Source: Evansella sp. LMS18
GTDB taxonomy: Bacteria > Bacillota > Bacilli > Bacillales > Salisediminibacteriaceae
Assembly: GCF_024362785.1 (NCBI RefSeq)
Contig: NZ_CP093301.1
Location: 1,488,001-1,552,000 of the forward strand
Direction: 5' to 3'
DNA length: 64,000 nt
Shown: positions 61,298-64,000 of the stretch, in pieces
How the letters are laid out: each line of letters starts with the position of its first letter
Numbering within the stretch: the stretch's first letter is position 1
Notes under the pieces: model-generated
The model's database searches: none
Seen by the model: the letters and a program-made list of their open reading frames with translations, nothing else
What the model was told of the DNA's origin: nothing
Made by a program: the position numbers and the translations under genes

Positions 61298-61340
61298 CAA
61301 GAGAAAAAAGCAGATGAATCAATCTTCTGCTTTTTTCTTG
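61298..61340. terminator. Terminator after the acyl-CoA ligase gene
   Basis: AAAAAAGCAGA pairs with TCTGCTTTTTT, the outer CAAG/CTTG extends it, and a T-run lies in the second arm. Confidence 0.85.
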
Positions 61341-61416
61341 GTTCACAAACATTATATATTAATAATAATTCTTCATTTAATAAGCCTTCGCTGGTCTTTT
61401 TCCACAGAACTCTAAT

Positions 61417-61473
61417 CCGTGAAACATTTACCGTGAAACAAGATTATTCGGGTGGTGCCAGGCACCGCCCGAA
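61417..61473 (+). repeat. REP-like element copy 14 (complete, loop CCAGG)
   Basis: Both GTGAAACA boxes. Stem TTCGGGTGGTG (61447-61457) with CACCGCCCGAA (61463-61473), keeping pairing through one G-T. Loop CCAGG. It ends 5 bp before the stop complement of the large secreted-protein gene. Confidence 0.9.
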
Positions 61474-61478
61474 CTAAC

Positions 61479-64000
61479 TTACTCCCTTACAAAGCCGTGG
61501 TTAAAGTCGATTCCTGCTCCGTGGTATTCAAGGCACCCATGTCCCGCTAACTGGAGCGCATCGCCGTTTTTTTCTAAGATGAACCAGCAGCCTGTCTCAT
61601 CTGATTCTGAATATGCTATGTTTCCGTCTTTATACATTTGCGCGCCATCATAGCTGGCGACATGGGTGTAAGCTATTTCTGTATCGAACTGGAAACTGGT
61701 TTCTGTTTCGTTATATATGTGAAGTTCTCCCCGTAACTCTGGATTGTCTATCACATATCTTCCGGACCAGTCACCCGACCCTGGCGACTCACCGCCCGTA
61801 GTTGAGGAATCATCATCCGAAGCTGACGATGATTCCCCGCCCAAAGCTGACTGCATCGTTAAATCATCCAGCTTCCAGCCTCCATTGGTATAGTTGATTG
61901 TGTACTTAAACTTTTCCCTTTGCTCCCATATAATCGGTTCAATATATACCTCAATCACTTCATCACCGTGGTTAATATCAGTGACTGAACCCGTACCATT
62001 GCCATAAACCATAGGAAAATAATAACTAACCGCATTATACGATTCAGGATCCTCATAATATGCTGTTAACAGCCCTTGCTGATAATTAGTTGTAAAATAA
62101 GCCGCGAGCGGAGGTAGAATTTCTTCAACACTTGAGCCATATTCAACAGGTGCCACCTCATTTATCGTGTGTTTCTGAAACTCTTCCAAAGCGGCTTCTT
62201 CAGCTGTCACGATAAGATTGATAACTTCTTGATCTGAAAGTGCGATATCTTCCTCAACTACCATCGATACCGGAATCTCTTTCGTAAACGTGTTATTTTC
62301 CCCTTCATACGTTAAGTAAAGAACGGTTTCCCAGCTCGAATCAGCATTCACTGCTTCAATATATCCCTCCTCAGAAATAGATATCAGTCCACTGTCCCTC
62401 ACTTCAAAATACTCATCAGAATCAAAGACGATATCATCCCCGCCATCTGGTTCTCCACCGGTAAGGCTCTCTTTCAGCAGATTTCCTGACAACTGAATTT
62501 TTCCATCTCCCGGTTCAAGCTCCAGTCTATCCAGACCCAAATCAATACCTGACACGATGTTACAGCTGCTGCTTGAAAACAATGGTACCTGATTAAGCAT
62601 GACATCATAGGTAAATAACGTATGTTCCAGCCTTGTATTCCGTGCCAGGGTTAAATCGAAGAACACTTTATTTTCCCGGCCTGCTTCCAGGTCAAAACAA
62701 TAATCACCAGAAGCACCGTCATTTTCTGAAGAACTAATTTCTGCGGCAGCCCAGGCCGCTGCAGAGCCATCTCCATAAACACCAAAGTTTTTATTGGCAG
62801 CCATTCCGGCTACCCGGTACGCTTCAAGTCCAAAGCTTCCGCCAATTCCTCCATTAGCTCCTACAGAAGCCTCTCCCCGGAGACTGCCAGTCAGCCCAGA
62901 ATCTCCATCGCTGTATAACTCATAACCTGAAGATGTTTTTACAACTCCAAACCGGTCCACACGGTCAAACTCTATGGTCAGCTGAGGCTTCCCGTCTACA
63001 TCTGCATTAAAATATAAAAACGCTGCAAATCTTATAAACAACCCGGTGGAAGCGACAGGAATGTTGATCTCCCCAATCGCCCTTGCATTTTTCCATGTCG
63101 GGTCCGGAATCGCACCGTCAGAGATTTCCTTATTGCCGTTGCTGTCCGTCATCCTCATCGTGAATTCGTTCACTGTTCTCTGGCTCATTTCAAAATTAAA
63201 ACGGTTAACCCCTCTGAAACTTAAATCTATGTCCAGCTCAACCTCAGAATCATAAAAGGTAAAAGCTCCGTCTATCATTGCGGTTTGTCCGCCTGCCTCA
63301 AACATCGCCATATTTTTCACATTAAACTCAAATCCATGTGCTGTATTCTCCATACTCATACTTGGAAACTGCACATTGTTTTTATTCACCCTTGCTAATA
63401 CTTCAGCCTTTATTCCCCCGGACTGCCCTGCGTCAGCCATAAGTGAGCCGCTGTTCAAATAGGCAAACGAATCAAACTCCACTTCGTCTGCATAGGGAAT
63501 AAATATTGCCTCCTCATCCGCAAAGGAATAAGTATAGTTAATATCCAGTTTTTCAAAAAGCTCAATAAAGTCCGGCTCTTCCACCTTCACCACGATATTT
63601 TGATCCGTATGTATTTCTGTTATTTTTACCGCAGCATGGTCAAAGATCTCGTCCTCCACCGGCACAAGCAAAATCGTCTCCTCCTGCAGTCTTCTGTTCC
63701 TTCTGTTATTCTCTAATACTAGTTCCTCTTCTTCATCAAAGGAGATAACTTCATCTTCGTCAATTTCCACTAGATCTTTACGGAAAACGACTTCCTCTTT
63801 TTCCTCCCGCTCAATGACAAGCCCCAGATGAATATCCTCTTCCCGCTCTTCAAAGACACTTTCTGAAATAAACAGTTCATACTGCCCGCCAGGCGTATAC
63901 CCATCTTCCGGGGCAGTAATTGTTATAACATTCTCTTCTGTGTTCAATGTAAATTGGGGAGCATATTTCTCACCGGAATTATCGATAATAAACAGCTCTT
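61479..64000 (-). CDS. Large acidic secreted/surface protein, 5' end outside the window
   Basis: The frame is still open at base 64000, so these 840 codons are only the C-terminal part; a TTG at 63947 is an internal leucine, not the start. The N-terminal side of the visible part looks like an Ig-like fold (ITAPEDGYTPGGQYELFIS). A region rich in E and D follows, then long beta-rich stretches with GLTGSLRGEASVGANGG. Near the end there is a small domain resembling NTF2-like folds, a serine/aspartate linker (SSSASDDDSSTTGGES) and a C-terminal beta domain with paired cysteines. Function unknown; probably extracellular. Confidence 0.7.
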   Translation of the reverse strand, partial: ELFIIDNSGEKYAPQFTLNTEENVITITAPEDGYTPGGQYELFISESVFEEREEDIHLGLVIEREEKEEVVFRKDLVEIDEDEVISFDEEEELVLENNRRNRRLQEETILLVPVEDEIFDHAAVKITEIHTDQNIVVKVEEPDFIELFEKLDINYTYSFADEEAIFIPYADEVEFDSFAYLNSGSLMADAGQSGGIKAEVLARVNKNNVQFPSMSMENTAHGFEFNVKNMAMFEAGGQTAMIDGAFTFYDSEVELDIDLSFRGVNRFNFEMSQRTVNEFTMRMTDSNGNKEISDGAIPDPTWKNARAIGEINIPVASTGLFIRFAAFLYFNADVDGKPQLTIEFDRVDRFGVVKTSSGYELYSDGDSGLTGSLRGEASVGANGGIGGSFGLEAYRVAGMAANKNFGVYGDGSAAAWAAAEISSSENDGASGDYCFDLEAGRENKVFFDLTLARNTRLEHTLFTYDVMLNQVPLFSSSSCNIVSGIDLGLDRLELEPGDGKIQLSGNLLKESLTGGEPDGGDDIVFDSDEYFEVRDSGLISISEEGYIEAVNADSSWETVLYLTYEGENNTFTKEIPVSMVVEEDIALSDQEVINLIVTAEEAALEEFQKHTINEVAPVEYGSSVEEILPPLAAYFTTNYQQGLLTAYYEDPESYNAVSYYFPMVYGNGTGSVTDINHGDEVIEVYIEPIIWEQREKFKYTINYTNGGWKLDDLTMQSALGGESSSASDDDSSTTGGESPGSGDWSGRYVIDNPELRGELHIYNETETSFQFDTEIAYTHVASYDGAQMYKDGNIAYSESDETGCWFILEKNGDALQLAGHGCLEYHGAGIDFNHGFVRE

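Overview
The window looks like chromosome of a Gram-positive member of the Bacillaceae. The grounds are strong AAGGAGG-type ribosome binding sites, TTG and GTG starts, CcpA-type cre boxes, an AraR-controlled arabinose operon, a yfmT/yfmS pair arranged as in Bacillus subtilis, squalene/sesquarterpene cyclase, YflT-type stress protein and many lipoproteins. Sodium symporters and very acidic secreted proteins would suit a salt- or alkali-tolerant species, but the species cannot be named from this sequence. No rRNA, tRNA or CRISPR array was seen.

Layout. 0.1-3.2 kb: a small unknown gene, an AtoE-type fatty acid transporter and a REP-associated tyrosine transposase (RAYT). 3.4-12.7 kb: a complete L-arabinose locus on the minus strand (binding protein, ATPase, permease, araD, araB, araA, then araR) with AraR operators and a cre box. 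13.0-17.6 kb: a five-gene minus-strand operon of unknown function, containing a Ycf46-like AAA+ ATPase and a coiled-coil membrane protein. 18.2-22 kb: two lipoproteins. 22.2-25.4 kb: an RraA-like protein and the yfmT-yfmS pair. 25.5-32.2 kb: transport and oxidation of small organic acids (SSS symporter, BASS symporter plus FAD-linked 2-hydroxyacid dehydrogenase, CstA with a coupled small gene). 32.6-41.3 kb: EamA exporter with a divergent Lrp regulator, a CynX-type MFS, a terpenoid cyclase, a YflT-type protein, and an aminotransferase coupled to RidA. 41.8-56.2 kb: a catabolic island between two direct copies of a 265-330 bp intergenic block. 56.5-61.2 kb: an acetamidase/formamidase and a TetR-MaoC-acyl-CoA ligase cluster. 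61.5-64.0 kb: the C-terminal part of a large acidic secreted protein that runs off the right edge.

The island holds a PEP-mutase/isocitrate-lyase-family lyase, a TctCBA transporter, an IclR regulator, a LeuC/LeuD-type hydro-lyase, a metal-dependent amidohydrolase, a Rieske ferredoxin, an MFS carrier, an isochorismatase-family amidase, and a TRAP transporter with its TAXI receptor. Near-identical palindromes built on GAACGCGTTC stand before the LeuC and TRAP operons, with related half-sites before tctC. This suggests one IclR regulon for uptake and breakdown of an unidentified branched carboxylate or its amide.

Two repeat systems stand out. The first is a ~55-bp element: two GTGAAACA boxes followed by an 11-bp-stem hairpin. 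It occurs 14 times, and in 11 cases its hairpin end overlaps a stop codon or lies within 24 bp after it, in the orientation of the gene it follows. In the cyclase gene it supplies the last codons and the stop. The second is a set of intergenic arrays of a GTGCRA box repeated at almost exactly 21 bp, two helical turns. Gene ends are often built as stop, hairpin element, rho-independent terminator, 21-bp array. Both repeat systems are absent from the interior of the island.
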